Assembly: GCA_039621445.1 (NCBI GenBank)
Contig: CP154954.1
Coordinates: 73,102,308-73,166,307, forward strand
Direction: 5' to 3'
DNA length: 64,000 bases
Source: Euglena gracilis
Taxonomy: Eukaryota; Euglenida; Euglenophyceae; Euglenales
Position 1 is the first letter of the stretch, and every line of letters starts with the position of its first letter. The translations under genes were made by a program, and so were the position numbers. This document shows, one piece after another, positions 31,015 to 43,200 of the stretch. The notes below the pieces were generated by a model, which saw only the letters and a list, made by a program, of their open reading frames with translations, was not told the origin of the DNA and made no database searches.

Positions 31015-32189
31015 GTAGGTATGGGTACCCCGTGAGTATGGACACCCCGCAGGGACCAAAATAAGGGTTGGAAAATTCAGGATATCTTCGAGACAGCATC
31101 TTTGCAGTCATTGTCTCAAATTCATAATTAATTCACTCAATTTGGTGGGATGCTTGCTGCCTGCTGCACTGGAGTCGGCTATCACCAACGTGTCAAAATT
31201 GTTACAAGTGTCAAAGTCAAAAAAGCCACACAGTGGAGCAACCTATTGGTGACCTGAAAATAGGTACCTTCTTTTCTTGGTTGGTAAGTTCCTTTCCTTG
31301 ATCCTGTGTGTCGTTTTTCAACATAAATCATTGTGTCAGGTGTATCATTTCCCCCAGGTTTTGGCCTGCGCTTGCTTTCAAGACCACAACCCAAAGTGCC
31401 GGTGTGAATTGTTTACGTGTCACTGCCAGCTACCAACGCTACCCAGCCGGTGCTTTTCAACTTTTTTTTCTAAAAAAGACATATGTATATATATATATAT
31501 ATATATATTGAAAAAAGACAGGGGAATTTCAAAGAAACACAAAGGAAAAAAACAACAGAACCAAATTTCTTTTTTGCATTGCAAGGATGAATTTGAAATG
31601 GTCGAAATGACTCCCCATCCCAATTTGGTCTTGACGTGTTCAAGAGAGGTAAAAATGCTTGAGGTGAAAAAAATTTTGTCCGGTAAAAACAGAATGCTTT
31701 GTTTCAAAAAAAAAGATGTTTTTTTGACTTAGTTTTGACCGAGGCCGAATGATTTTACCTGACATTGATCCCCAAGAGCTGAGAAACGCCGAAAATATTT
31801 CACGTTTGAGGTCAATTTCCACCAGAGTGGCCGCCTACCCCCCCCCCAGGGTGCTAAGCAAGTGGTGGTTTTGTGCAGGGGGAGGGAGAGGGGGGTCCAA
31901 CCACCCCCACCCCTTCAGGAGAGGGATCCAGACCCCCCCCCCGGGGTTTAGCCCTGGGGTTCTGGGGACCCCCTGGATATCACATATGTATCACCAAAAA
32001 AATTTTAATGTATCACACATGTATCACCAAAAAAATATTAATGTATCACAGATGCGTTGTGATACGCATTAAATGGCGGTCTGGATTGCCCCCTTCAAGG
32101 ATTACCCATGGTGAAAAGTTGTGTGCCCCCCAGAACTGAACGTTTTTTTTTCTTGGAGGAAATTCTTGGACGCTTCATCTTCCCCACAG
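31015..32189. other. Region upstream of bL28; probably intron and leader
   Basis: Should contain the missing first exon and start of the bL28 gene if transcription begins here, but I cannot pick it. Contains a TA microsatellite (31483-31510) and a direct repeat 'cacatatgtatcaccaaaaa' / 'cacacatgtatcaccaaaaa' (31980-32045). Candidate acceptors exist near 31340 and 31360. Confidence 0.4.
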
Positions 32190-32476
32190 GCTGAGCTCTT
32201 TGCCATAGTTGCTGCATCAGCAACCAAGGGCAAGAAGGGGAAGAGGAACCCCAAAGCAAAGAAAGAAAAGAAAGAGAAGTTGCCCCCGCCAGTGTTGCCG
32301 CCGCGGGTGGTGATGGCCAAGATGCGGAAAGGGGTCTTGCGCCGGAACAAGAAGCCCACCAAGACCACGGGGCGCGTGTGCGCTTTGCTGGGGAAGGTCG
32401 ACAATCGCAAGGCTAGGCAGATCAGCTTCTCGCACATCCGCACAAAGCGGCTCCAGAAGGTGAACTTGCAATGGAA
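32190..32476 (+). CDS. Plastid ribosomal protein bL28, exon 1 of the visible part
   Basis: bL28 is a protein of the large ribosomal subunit; this copy is nuclear and probably works in the plastid. The exon follows the acceptor tcttccccacag. It starts with a Lys/Ala-rich leader (KGKKGKRNPKAKKEKKEK) that may be the end of a transit peptide. The family core follows: GRVCALLGKVDNRKARQISF then SHIRTKRLQKVNLQW. The motifs SHIRTK and LQ.VNLQ are typical of cyanobacterial and plastid L28. It ends with two bases of a Lys codon (phase 2), then gtatgatg; the exon at 33467 completes it. The start codon is either an inner Met (MAKMRKG) or lies in an upstream exon not found. The mitochondrial homologue is the main alternative, but the sequence looks plastid-type. 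Confidence 0.85.
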
Positions 32477-33466
32477 GTATGATGTGCTGATGCAGGGGAC
32501 GGCTGGGCTGGATAAAAATACGCTGCAAAGCACTGAATGTCTTTGAAAAAAGTGCAAAAATGGCCCGAAGTGGCATTTTTGAGTGGTTTTTTTTTGTTTC
32601 TTCTCTCCACATTTTGCCAGCCCAGCTGGATTTGGGCCTTTTTTTTCCCCGGTCCATCTGCCAGTTGAAACCCCCTGGACTGTGAGGTGATTTTTTCCCT
32701 CAAAGGCGCACCGGGCAAAGCGCGTTGACCGTGGGCTGCCCAGCTCAAATGGATGGTTAAAAATCGTTTTTTGGATTTTCGATTGTGCAATTTCGTTTTC
32801 TGCACCCCCCCCCCCCGGTGTCCAACAAACACCCCCTGTTCGGACCCTCGTTGCATAAATTTCAGGGGCCGGAAGGAGAAAGCACCTGAGTCCAAAGAAC
32901 ACCCCTTGTTCGGACTGCAGCTTTTATCACTTTTAATGTTTGCTGAGGTCTTTTCAAGTTGAAGCTGGCTAGTTGAAGCAATCCCCAATGCCTATGGGGC
33001 ACAGGCGCTTTTCAAGGAAGGTCCTTCAGGGATCAGATATTTCTTATCTTACCCCACACCTCTCCCCTCCAGAGATTTTTTTTAGTTTCTGCGGGGGTGG
33101 GTGCGTCTTGGCCGAGGGGGATCAGGCCGCTGGAGGCGGGGTTTTCCTCCATTTTATTGAAGAATACCATGCCCCCCCCCCCCCATATAAGACCCCCCCA
33201 TATAATAACCCCCCCCCCCCCTGGCCGGCCGATGGCTGGCCCTTTGGCCGGGACTGACCCCCCCATATCAGACCCCCCCCATATAAGACCCCCCCTAGGA
33301 CTTTGGCTCCCGAGGGGGGGGGTCTTATTGGGGGGGGCATGGTAAATTGGCCACCAAAGTTGACCACCCAAGCCCCCCCCCCCAGGGGGTGAGTGGGCCC
33401 CTCCCCTCCCCCGGGTCCTACAAAAACCGCTGTGCTCAGCTGAACCAGTTTGCTTCTCTCTCTCAG
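32477..33466 (+). other. bL28 intron, 990 nt, GT-AG
   Basis: Starts gtatgatgtgctg and ends ttctctctctcag with a pyrimidine tract. Removing it joins NLQW-K-RLYWEEAK, the exact continuity expected in L28. It contains the small CCATGCCCC-ended element at 33168-33345. Confidence 0.85.
33168..33345. mobile_element. TIR element with CCATGCCCC ends, TA flanks (copy 3)
   Basis: TA-CCATGCCCCCCCCCC then 'catataagacccccc' at the left faces 'ggggggtcttattggggggg' and GGCATGG-TA at the right. It sits inside the bL28 intron, which shows the insertion was tolerated. Inside are three more 'ccccatataagacc' words. Confidence 0.7.
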
Positions 33467-33716
33467 GCGTCTCTACTGGGAGGAGGCCAAGGTCTGGGTC
33501 CGGCTGCGGTTATCCACCAAGGGCCTCAAGACAGTCACGCGGTACGGGCTGCACCAGGCGGCGGTGAAGTTCGGCCTGGACCTCACCAAGCACATCAACG
33601 GCACTTCTGAGCGGAAGTACGTCAAGTACCTGCCGGAGAAGGAGAAGAAGCTGGCCCTGATCAGGTGCTTGCCCGGGGGGGGGCAAGAAAAATCTTGTTG
33701 CCATAAAAAAGTCTAA
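33467..33716 (+). CDS. Plastid ribosomal protein bL28, exon 2
   Basis: Reads (K)RLYWEEAKVWVRLRLSTKGL then KTVTRYGLHQAAVKFGLDLT and KH. RLRLSTK.LKT and the final G.DL.K are the C-terminal family motifs. After the usual end of the family there is an extension, SERKYVKYLPEKEKKLALIR. At 33664/33665 a possible donor (atcag/gtgctt) would lead to a third exon. If unused, the frame runs 17 more codons through a G run to a TAA at 33714. I cannot choose; the family core is complete either way. Confidence 0.85.
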
Positions 33717-34840
33717 ATATGTATGTGTGTGTGTGTGTGTGGCAGGTGTACTTTTTGATACCCCCCCCCCCAACCCCCCAGGGAGGATATCACCGCATAA
33801 TTTGCTTTTTTTGGAAAATTTGAGAAATAAAAGGCCCAGTAATTCATTTAAGGCAGTTGTTTTCTGTTTCAGAGAGCATTTTGCATCATTTTGGACCATT
33901 TTCTGCATTCTTTCCTCGTAATTGAGCATTATATTTGTGAATATTTTTGGTTGCATGATCCCGCATAATCCCGCATTATCCCACATAACCTCCAAGGTCA
34001 AATTGTGACCCGAAAAGGCTTCATCAGACCCACCAGGTGCTTTTTTTTGTGATTTCGGATTTCTTTTTCACAGTGAATGCTCTTTTTTCTGTCACCCAAT
34101 TGCATTGATTTCTGTGTTTTATCCGATTTTTCAGTTGAATTCTCTTCTGAGGTTGTTGTCTTATTGTCATGCAGAGGAGGCGGTTGTTATTTGGCGGTCA
34201 AAATTGGTCCCCCGAGAGGCAGGAATTTATGGAGAGCAGAGAATTTTTGAAGCCGGAGGTCACCCAACCTTTTCACTTTTAAAACTGAGAAATCCAACCC
34301 AACTGGATTTGTGGTGGTGGTGGTAGGTGGTGGGGTCACTGAGCTCTTTTCCCTTTGGGTAAGAGCGAAGCTTGCCCTGGGCAAAAGGGGGGGTCCAACC
34401 CCCCCCCTCCCTCCCCCCCGGGTCGGGGCCACCTTGGGAACCGGCGGATTATCACCATGATCCCGGCTCCGTTCCCGGATTTTTTTTTCAGTTGCGAGCG
34501 ACTGGATTTCTAGTTTCTGAATCACCTCCATTTGACCCCCAACTCCCCGCCAGGCCCGAGTTATTCACGCACGCTTCCGACTCTGCCATTTCGCCGGGGT
34601 CCAAAAATCGGTCAAAAATCGATTTTTTAAAAATATCTCGATAAAACATTATTTCCGGAAATGTCGGTCTGACGAAATGTACCCGGAGGCCCTCTAAAAA
34701 TGCCCTATCTACCAGTATTTTGATTTCCCCGCAACTCCGGCTCCCGGATCTGGCCTGGGGGGGGGGGGGTAGTGGGAGGACCCTAGGGATATTGGGCCAA
34801 CCCTGGGATCGGCCCAAAACCCCCAGGCCAGATCTACCCC
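33717..34840. other. No confident gene; start of the repeat mosaic
   Basis: Begins with a short TG microsatellite (33720-33740). An acceptor-like 'ttctttttcacag' ends at 34073 and could open a last bL28 exon. From 34340 on it is the 'taagagcgaagcttgccctg' / 'cggcggattatcaccatga' repeat family shared with 36030-36180, 39610-39740 and 40320-40440. Confidence 0.45.
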
Positions 34841-35410
34841 CCCAAAATGACCAAATCCCTTTTGTTGCTCAACTGTTCGAGGGCCCCAAACAGGGGTTTT
34901 TTTAGTCGTGGACCCCCGGGTGTGTGGTGGCCGAGCTCCCCCCCCCCCCCGGGGGGGTGGAGGGGGGTGGGATATATTTTTCAACGCCGAATATTTTTTT
35001 GAAAAGGGCTATTTTTAGCATTTTTCGCGATTTTCGGCCATTTTTTTGTGGGTCCCCCCGGGACCCCCCCAGGGGGTGGGTGGGTGGGGGGGGACCCCCC
35101 CGGTCTTTCAAAGACCCCTGGCCCCAAAATAAAAAAATCCCTTGTGTTACCAAATCGTTTTTGGGGGGCAAATCCCTTTTGTTGCTCAACTGTTTGAGGG
35201 CCCCAAAAATGACAAAATCCTTTGTGTTACCAAATCGTTTTGGGGGGGCAAATCTTTTGTTGCTCAACTGTCCGAGGGTCCCAAAATCACAAAATCCCTT
35301 GTTTTACCAAGTGATTTTGCGGTGTATTTCAGCATAAGTAACCAATATCAGTGTTGCATCTTTTTGTTTTGTTTCTATTTGAAGGCCTAGAACATCAAAA
35401 AATTCTTCTA
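34840..35410. repeat. Dispersed tandem repeat, intact copy of the 70-341 family
   Basis: Units with 'cccttttgttgctcaactgt' and 'accaaatcgttttggggggc' at 34855, 35110-35180, 35180-35250 and 35250-35310, then the tail 'gtgtatttcagcataagtaa' to 'gaaggcctagaacatcaaaa'. This tail is uninterrupted here, whereas at 342-1849 it carries the TIR transposon. Confidence 0.85.
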
Positions 35411-37679
35411 ATTTTTTTTGATGGGGGGGGCGAGGTCGTGGGGTGGGTCGGCCCTGGGGGTCGGCCCACTCCATTTTAGGGCTCACCGACTTAGCCTGAG
35501 GGGGGGGGTCCTGTTGAGCAATGGAAGGCCGAAAAGACTAGCATTGCAAACTGAGCGTTTCTGATATGTTAACCAGGTTTTGAATAGTGCTGAGCTCTTA
35601 ATAAGCGCGCCCCCACCCTTTCATTAACCAGGTTTTGAATAGTGATGATCGATTTTTTGACCCCCCACCCCCCCGAAAACGGCTAAGTCGGACAGTGGGA
35701 AAAGTGTACAAAACGGCCATCTGCGCCGAAAACGGCCGTATCTCGGGCTGGGCGGGGAGTTGCGGGGAAATCAAAATACCGGTAGATGGGGCGTTCCAAG
35801 GGCTTCAAATTAGGTCTCCGGACATTTCCTTTGATTTGGCTTCATTTTGGAGATATTTTGAAATTTGACATTTTTTGGCAGTCCAAAGGGGGGGGGGCTT
35901 ATCCAGGGGGGGCGGGCCGATCCTACCCAGTCTGGACCCCTTCGCGCGTGAATAACTCGGGCCTGGCGGGGAGTTGGGGGTCAAACCCAGGTGATTCGGA
36001 AACTAGAAATCCAGTCGCTCGCAACTGAAAAAAAAATTCTGGGAACGGGGCCGGGATCATGGTGATAATCCGTCGGTTCTCCTGGTGGCCCCGACCCGGG
36101 GGGGGGGGGGGGGCGGGGGGGGGGGGGGTCGAGGGGGGGGTTTCGCCGGTGGTAAGCTTCGCTCTTACCCATAAAGGGATAAGAGCTCAGCGACCCCCCC
36201 ATATGCACCGGCCCACTCCATGGAGCTCTTTTGACTGAAATGCAAGGGTTTTGTGCCCGAAGCGGGAGGCCAGGGGGTCAAAAAATGCTCATTTTTTGGC
36301 TCAAAAAACACCTTTTCCGGGTCCGGGAGGCCCAAAAACATCGTTTTGTGCAATTTTTTTTCGGTTTTTCCGATTTTTTTGACCCGGCTTTGACCCAAAG
36401 TCAATGGGTTGGCGGCCCAAAACGGGGCGCTGGCGGGTCGAAAAACGCTCATTTTCGGCCCAAAAACAGTTTTTCCGGGTACAGGAGGCCCAGAAAACCT
36501 TGTTTCGGGCGAAAAAGAATTTCGATTTTTACCCGGGTTTGACCCAAAATCCATGTGTTTCGGGCCCAAAACAGGGAGCTGGCGGGTCGAAAAACGCACA
36601 TTTTTGGCTCAAAAACAGGTTTGCTGGGTCCGGGAGGCCCAAAAACATAGTTTCCGGAAAAAATAAATTTTTCGATTTTTTTTCGACTTTTTGGCGGAAA
36701 ACAGCTGAGTCGGACAGTGGAAAAAGTGTACAAAATGGCCTAAATTGGCCGAAAACGGTCGTATCTCGGGTCAGGCGGTGAGCTGCGTGGAAACCAAAAA
36801 TACCAGTAGATAGAACGTTCCAAGGGCTTCAATTTAGGTCTCTGGACATTTCTTTTGATTTTGCATCATTTTCAAGAAATTTTGAAAGCATTGATTTTTT
36901 GAACCCCCAACCCCCGAAAACGGCCCAACCCCCAACCCCCGAAAGTCGGACAGTGGGGAAAGTGTACAAAACGGCCATCTGGGCCGAAAAACGGCCGAAT
37001 CTCGGGCCAAGCGGGGAGTTGCGGGGAAATCAAAATACCAGCAGATAGGGCTTCAATTTAGGTCTCCGGATATTTCCTTTGATTTTGCATCAATTTCGAG
37101 ATATTTGAAAATATCGATTTTTGGGCCCGAAATGGCTGAGTCCAGGGGGGGGGGGCAGGCCAATCCTACCCAGTTTGGACCCCTTCGCGCGCGCAGGGTT
37201 GACATTTTTAAAAAATCAAAAAAACGTGCTTTTTCAAGAAAAAAACACACAAAAAAACATGTTTTTCTGAAAAAGCAGAAATTGGTCTTTTTCTTTGTGA
37301 AATGGCCATTTTCTAAAAAAAACATTTCAAAAAAATTTTCCCCCAAACCCTCCATGACGTCAACCTTGCGGCCCCGAGCGGATTTCCGGTGGTGGTCGCT
37401 GTGGAGGTCGGCCCGACCTTATCGACCTGTGGTAAGGTCACACACCATTTTTTTGCACTACCCCCCCCCCTTTCTGGAAATTTAAGCCCTCCCCCTGAAA
37501 ATTTTTTTTGTCCAAATCACCCCAAAACCAGTCAAAACCCACTTAAATGGCTCCAGAAGCCCCCAATCGGGGGTGAATATGCAAAAACTTGGGGGGGGAA
37601 TGCCCATTTTGGGCCACTTTTGGCAAAAGAGCACCTCTCCCCATCGGATTTTCAATATAATTGCAAAATTTTGCACAAA

Positions 37680-37935
37680 AAGGACTTAGCACTCAAGTAC
37701 GTTGCCAACATAGAGGGGATTTTGTTATTTGAGGGGGGGGGTGCGGGGGGGGCGGAGCCCCCCCGCCTATGCCAAAGTGGCCACAAAAACAACTTATGCC
37801 CCGAGTATGTTGCCAACTCAGAAGGGATTTTGTTATTTGAGGTTCGGATGGGGGTGGAGGGAGGAGTTTCCTGCCTCTCGTGATGCAGAATGCTTGCATT
37901 TCTAAAGGATTTTTATGTATTCCCTGTTTCATCAT
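37680..37935. repeat. Local direct repeat 'gaagggattttgttatttga'
   Basis: The words 'gagtatgttgccaac' and 'gggattttgttatttgag' occur at 37697, 37800 and also 30343, followed by 'ctgcctctcgtgatgca' at 37870, 30411 and 39015. A dispersed repeat that often ends near 'ttccctgtttcatcattggt'. Confidence 0.75.
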
Positions 37936-38224
37936 TGGTTTTTTTACCCCTCCGGACCCCCGTCAAGGGTCCACCGACCCCCACCGACCAAAGATTCCCA
38001 TCTCAGGGTGTTCGTGTTGGTGCAAGGCACTTATTTGGACCAACCGGGACCATTTCCGGGTGATTTGGGCCCGCCACAGACCATTTTTATGACCACCGAC
38101 TAGCCACCGACTCGTTTGCATAGGATTTTCTTCATGGGGGGGACTTAAATGTCGGCGGTACTGACCCTTTAGTACATTAGAGTGGGTAGTCAGACTACCT
38201 AATACCCCCCCACCCCGTCTCGCT

Positions 38225-38562
38225 GACTAGCTACCGATCATTAGTCGGCCGACTACCCCCCCCCCAGTCTACCGCCATGCGTCCCGAAGGCCGACTGGCC
38301 GAAGGCCGAAGGCCGCGCAGCGGCCGAGGGCCGCCGCAGCGGCCGAGGGCCGCCGCAGCGGCCGAGGGCCGCCGCAGCGGCCGAAGGCCGCTGCAATTCA
38401 GAACCTGAATGTCGGCCGACTGCCCAATTCCCCCCCCCCCCCCCTCGCCCACTAGCTACCGACCATTACTCGGCCGACTACCCCCCCCCCCCAGTCTACC
38501 GCCATGCGCCCCGAAGGCCGCGCAGCGGCCGAAGGCCGCTGCAATTCAGAACCTGAAAAGTT
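38225..38562. repeat. Tandem duplication with CCGCAGCGG sub-repeats
   Basis: 'ctagctaccgaccattactc' to 'gcaattcagaacctgaa' occurs twice (38225-38407, 38450-38560). Copy 1 carries three or four back-to-back units of 'cgcagcggccgagggccgc' that copy 2 lacks. Confidence 0.85.
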
Positions 38563-38573
38563 CATGATGTTAT

Positions 38574-38790
38574 TTAAAGGTGTAGGGTTAGGATCAAGTT
38601 TTCGTTCCTAACTGTCCCATCCCATCCCCTCAACGTCGTTAAATTGGTGTCTGCAGGGGACCCAGCGAACCCAAAGAGGCGCCCAACTAGGTTAAAAACA
38701 TTGGGGGACCCGAGCGAGGCGCCAAAGGCGCCGAGCGAGGGTAACCCTAGTTGGGCGCCTCTTTGGGTTCGCTGGGTCCCCTGCAGGCAC
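38574..38790. mobile_element. Palindromic element with TAGGGTTAGG leader (copy 2)
   Basis: The leader 'aaaggtgtagggttaggatc' is followed by 'gtctgcaggggacccagcga' and 'acccaaagaggcgcccaact', centre GAGGCGCC-AAAG-GCGCCG, then the mirror image ending 'cgctgggtcccctgcag'. Compared with 30090-30241, several stem changes occur on both arms together. Confidence 0.8.
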
Positions 38791-39394
38791 CACTTTTTCA
38801 CGCATCAGTCACCGACCCTTCAGCTGGTTGGTGGCAGGCTGGAGGGGCTGACTGGCCAATTGGTTGGCCGACCGACGATGCCAATTGGCCGGTTGGCCTA
38901 GTTGGCCAAGTCGGTTGGCTAGTCGGTGAGATCTAATGTGCTAATAAGTAAACCGCCGACTTTTAAACCCCTCCCTGAAAAAAAATTTCGGATGCGGTGG
39001 AGGCGGGAGTTTTCTGCCTCTCGTGAGAGTCATGGCCAGTTCCCCCCCCCCCCCCAGTACCCACCCAGGGCCCACCGGGGGGCGGTACCGACTTCAGAAT
39101 AACCCGAACTTGTGCTGCAAAATTTCTGCCAAAAAAATGCGGGACCCACCAAGGACCCCCCCAGCACCCCCCCCAGGACCCCCCAGCACCCTCCAAAGGA
39201 CCCCCCCCAGGACCCCCCCCCCCCAAGACCCTCCCAGGACCCCCCAGGACAGCGTCCTGGGGGGGGGGGCGGGCCATAAGTGCATTTCCGGGTGATTTGG
39301 ACCTGCCACAGACCATTTTTATGCCCACCGACCAGCCACCGACCAGGGGGGGGGGGCTTAAAAATCCAAAAAGGGGGGGGGGGGTAGTGCAAGA

Positions 39395-39490
39395 AAATGG
39401 AGGTCGGCCCGACCTGGTCGGCCCGACCTCCACAGGTCGGTCGACCACCTCCACAGGTCGGGCCGACCATGGTCGGCCCGACCTCCACGA
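39395..39490. repeat. Palindromic cluster 'ggtcggcccgacc'
   Basis: Six facing copies of the 13-bp perfect palindrome family ggtcggcccgacc / ggtcgggccgacc in about 95 bp. A single copy lies at 37405. Confidence 0.9.
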
Positions 39491-40189
39491 TGGCGACCAC
39501 CGGAAATCCGCACAGAGCCCAACCTTGCTGTCAACCTTGCTGGCGGGGAGTTGGGGGTCAAACGGAGGTGATTCGGAAACTAGAAATCCAGTCACTGAAA
39601 AAAAGAATTCCGGGAACGGAGCCGGGATCATGCCGGTTCCCGAGGTGGCCCCTACCCGGGGGGGGGAGGGAGGGGGGGGTTGGACCCCCCCCTTTTGCCC
39701 AGGGGTGAGCTCACTCCTACCCTGAAGGGATAAGAGCTCAGCAACCCCCCCCATACACCCCCACCCGTTTTGTTGGATTTTTTTCGATTTTTTTGACACC
39801 GTTTTTGTCCATAGGTTTCGGGCCCAAAATGAGGAGCCGGGGAGGCGAAAAACGCTCATTTTGGGGCTCAAGAACAGTTTTTCCGGGTCTGGGAGGCTGA
39901 AAAACATCGTTTCGGGCAAAAAAAGTTTTCCGATTTTTTCGACTTTTTTGACCCTTTTTTGACCCAAAGTCCACGGACAAAAAATTTGTTTTCGATTGTT
40001 TTCGACTTTTTTTTTGACCTGAAAATGGCTGAAAACGGCCAAGTCAAACAGGCCAAAACTGTACAAAATGGCCAAAATCGGCCGAAAAATGGCCGCAACT
40101 TGGGCCAGGCGGGAGGGGGTAGATCTGGCCTGGGGGGGGACAGTGTGGACCCCAGGGTCGGCCCAATACGACCGTAGGGTCGCTAGTGT

Positions 40190-40290
40190 CGCGAAGGTCG
40201 CTAAGGTGGGGCCCCAGACGGTAGCCTGAGGAAAACCTATAAGAGCTCAGCGACCAGGTTTTCCTCAGGCTACCGTCTGGGGTTTTTCCT
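40190..40290. repeat. Hairpin 'ccccagacggtagcctgagg'
   Basis: 'ccccagacggtagcctgagg' + 'aaaacct' faces 'aggttttcctcaggctaccg' + 'tctgggg' with a 27-bp near-perfect stem around 'ataagagctcagcgacc'. Confidence 0.9.
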
Positions 40291-41480
40291 TGTTTTTCAT
40301 AAAGAGTTTCCCTTTATGGTACCCCTGGGCAAAAGGGGGGGTCGGACCCGCCCCCCCTCCCCCCCCCCCGGGTCTGGGCCACCAGGAGGAACGGCGGATT
40401 ATCACCATTAAACCGGATGGGTTAATGGTGATAATTCTTTATTTTTCCCCCCAGCTCTTCGTGTAGCCCGAGTTAGGGTCATTTTTGGCCAATTTTGGCT
40501 CGTTTCAGGGGTCATTTTGGGCTGTTTTCGGGGTCAAAAAAATTCGATGTTTCCAAAATATCTCCACAATGAAGCAAAATCAAAGGAATGTCCAGAGACC
40601 ATCTTTTGAAGCCCTTAAAGTGCCCCATCTAACAGTCTTTTGATTTCCCTGCAACTCCCCGCATGGCCCGAAATATGGCCAATTTACGGCCCAGAACAGT
40701 GATTCGGGCCTTCACCTTTTTCAGCCGCTTTTTGGAGTTAAAAAATCAATTTTCCTGAAATTTCTCAAAAATGGTGGGGAGTCAAAGGAAATGTCCAGAG
40801 ACCAAAATTGAAACTTTTAAAATGCCCAATCTAAGGGTATTTTGTTTTCCCGCAACTCCCCGACTGGCCCGAGTTACGGCCATTTTTTCGGCCGATTTTG
40901 GCCATTTTGTACAGTTTTGTCCTTTTTTGACTTAGCCCTTGGCCGTTTTCGGCCATTTTAAGGTCAAAAAAGTTGAAAAAAAATCGAGAAAAGTTATTTT
41001 TCCACAAAGCGATGTTTTTTGGCCTCCCGGGCCTGAAAAGTTTTTTTTGAGCCGAAAATGAGTGGTTTTCGACCCCCCCCCCCGGCGCCCTGTTTTTGGC
41101 CCGAAACCCATGGAGTTTGGATCATTTCTGGGTCAAAAGAGTCGAAAAATCGAAGAAAAGGGGAACGGGGGTCAATGCTCTTAACATTTCATCCATGCTC
41201 ATCATTTCAAAAATTATTGTAAGTTACTGCAATTTGCAGGTGTGTAATTTGCAATTCATAAATTAATGCGAAATTTGCAACACTGGTCATTTCGTTCGTC
41301 CATATTGTGCAAGTTTCGTTAAGAGCTCAGCACTATTCAAAACCTGGTCAACATTTCAAAAGTCAACATTTCAGAAATTAATGTAAAATCACTGAAAGTT
41401 ACCGTAATTTGCAAGTGTATAATTTGAAAATTATAATTTACGCGAAATTTGATCTGGTTTTTGTGCTGAGCTCTTAATGG

Positions 41481-43195
41481 GATTTGCACGTGATGGAAGG
41501 CCGAAAACATTTGCATTGTCCCATCCCCCCTCCCCGCCTGGGGGTCAAGGTGGTGGGGGCTGCGGACTACCCCTGGCATATGTCAGATTCTTTGTCTTTT
41601 CACGCTGACAAATTTTTTGTCTTTTCTCGCTGGTATTTAAAAGAATGTTTTTTATTGTTGAAATTGTTCACATTTGCAAAGCTGTTCTTCTCATGCTGAA
41701 GATTATTAAACCTGAAGAAAATATAGAAATTTTTTTTTCGAAATGGAAAAATGGAAACATGAAAAAAAATGGAAAAAAATGGAAAAAAATGGAAAAAACT
41801 GTTAAACATGAAATTCAAATTTATTAAGCTCGAAAAATTTGTTGGGGTGTGTTTTTAAAAGAAATATTTGGCTTTGTTGTATTTTGAGGATTTCTGGTCC
41901 TTCTGTATATTTTCTTTTCTTATCTGTGGGGTTCAAGGCATCAACGTTTCATGGTCTTGAGAAGGGAGGCAAGCATGTCACCACTTAATGCCTACCTCTC
42001 AACCCACTCCAATGGTTGTATCTTCCAAAAAATTTCGAATTCAGTTCATCGTGCAACTATTTTCGACAAAAATGGACAGTCAAATCCAAACATTTTTCAG
42101 ACAAAATCCGCACAAATTCATTTTTAATGGCAGTTTTGCACAGCCTTTTTTGCGGCCATTTTCGGCGTAGAGCCCAAACATTTTTGGGCGTAGAGCCCAA
42201 ACATTTCTGGGCTTAAAGCCCGAGATAGGCCCAGGTGCAAAGCAGGGATGGGTCAATCTCCAGTTCAGTCTCCCATTGTTTGGTATGCTTACTCATGGTC
42301 CTGTTTCAGACCAATTTGGGTTAATTTGGTTCATTTTTGAGCCACTTTGTGTCAATTTTGGTTAGTTCATTCGCAATGTCAATCAGGCCATTGTTGGTCT
42401 ATTCTGGACCAGGGCGTTGCTAAAGAGAATTTGACACCCTGAGGAGGGGTCCATCCAGCCAGCAGCCTTTTTGCAGCCAGCAGCCTGTTTCCAGCCCCCT
42501 CCCCCCCTCCCCCCCCATCAACAATATTTTTTTTTATTTCCATCCGCCTTTCAGGCGGCTGGATGGTAACGGATTTTTCGCTTTCGGGGGTGCAAAAATG
42601 TTAATGGGTCAAAAATGGGTGAAAACAGGTCAAAAAAAAGCTGTCCAGGACATTGTGGGAGTCAAAAAATTGATTTTTTTGCATAATTGGCAGTTTTTTT
42701 GACTTTTTTTTTTGCGCTTTGCGATTATTTTCCGTACCCGGTTTGACCCCGGGTTGGGCTCACCTCCAGCGGGGTCAGCCAGCAGCCTTTTTCCAGCCGG
42801 CTTCCCCCGGGGGTCCTTGAGACGCCCTGTTCAGGACCAAAATGCTTTTTTGGGGGACATTCTGTTCCAGCCTTTCAAGGAAAGTTGTAGGTTAGCAACT
42901 TTGCTTGAATGCGAACAACAGACATTCTGTTCATTTCCACTCCGCATTTTTTCGCATAATCCCGCATAATTACCTAATGCCACGTAAGTTGGAAAGAATT
43001 TGCCACATAATCCCCCCCTGTAATTATGTCATCTTGCCCACCAAATTGAGGAATGTCCTGGCTTTGTTCAACACATCTCATTGAACTCACAAATCTCGGT
43101 GTTAATTTGGAAAATCAAATAGAAGCCACCGATTACAACACACAACAAAACACAGGCAACGCCAGCAATGGATTCTTTTTGATGTCGTTGCCCGT
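41481..43195. other. No gene recognised
   Basis: A/T-rich and moderately complex sequence with one C-rich patch (42490-42520). 'cagccagcagcctttt' occurs at 42456 and 42776. No coding frame, splice pair or inverted repeat stands out. Confidence 0.5.
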
Positions 43196-43200
43196 GTCAC

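Larger units (their letters stand above)
35575..41480. repeat. Mosaic of three or four dispersed repeat families
   Basis: Family a: 'gtgctgagctctta' blocks (35591, 36183, 39730, 40242, 41325, 41466). Family b: 'gtcgaaaaacgctca' 175-bp units (36250-36690, 39800-39990, inverted 40960-41150). Family c: 'ggcggattatcaccat' blocks with long C/G runs (36060, 40390). Family d: 'atttcctttgatttt' and 'gtgtacaaaacggcc' blocks (35700-35870, 36700-36860, 36950-37100, inverted 40550-40930). No gene is supported. The order c-a-b repeats (36030-36690; 39640-39990), suggesting one long composite element of about 0.7-1.5 kb copied several times. Confidence 0.7.
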
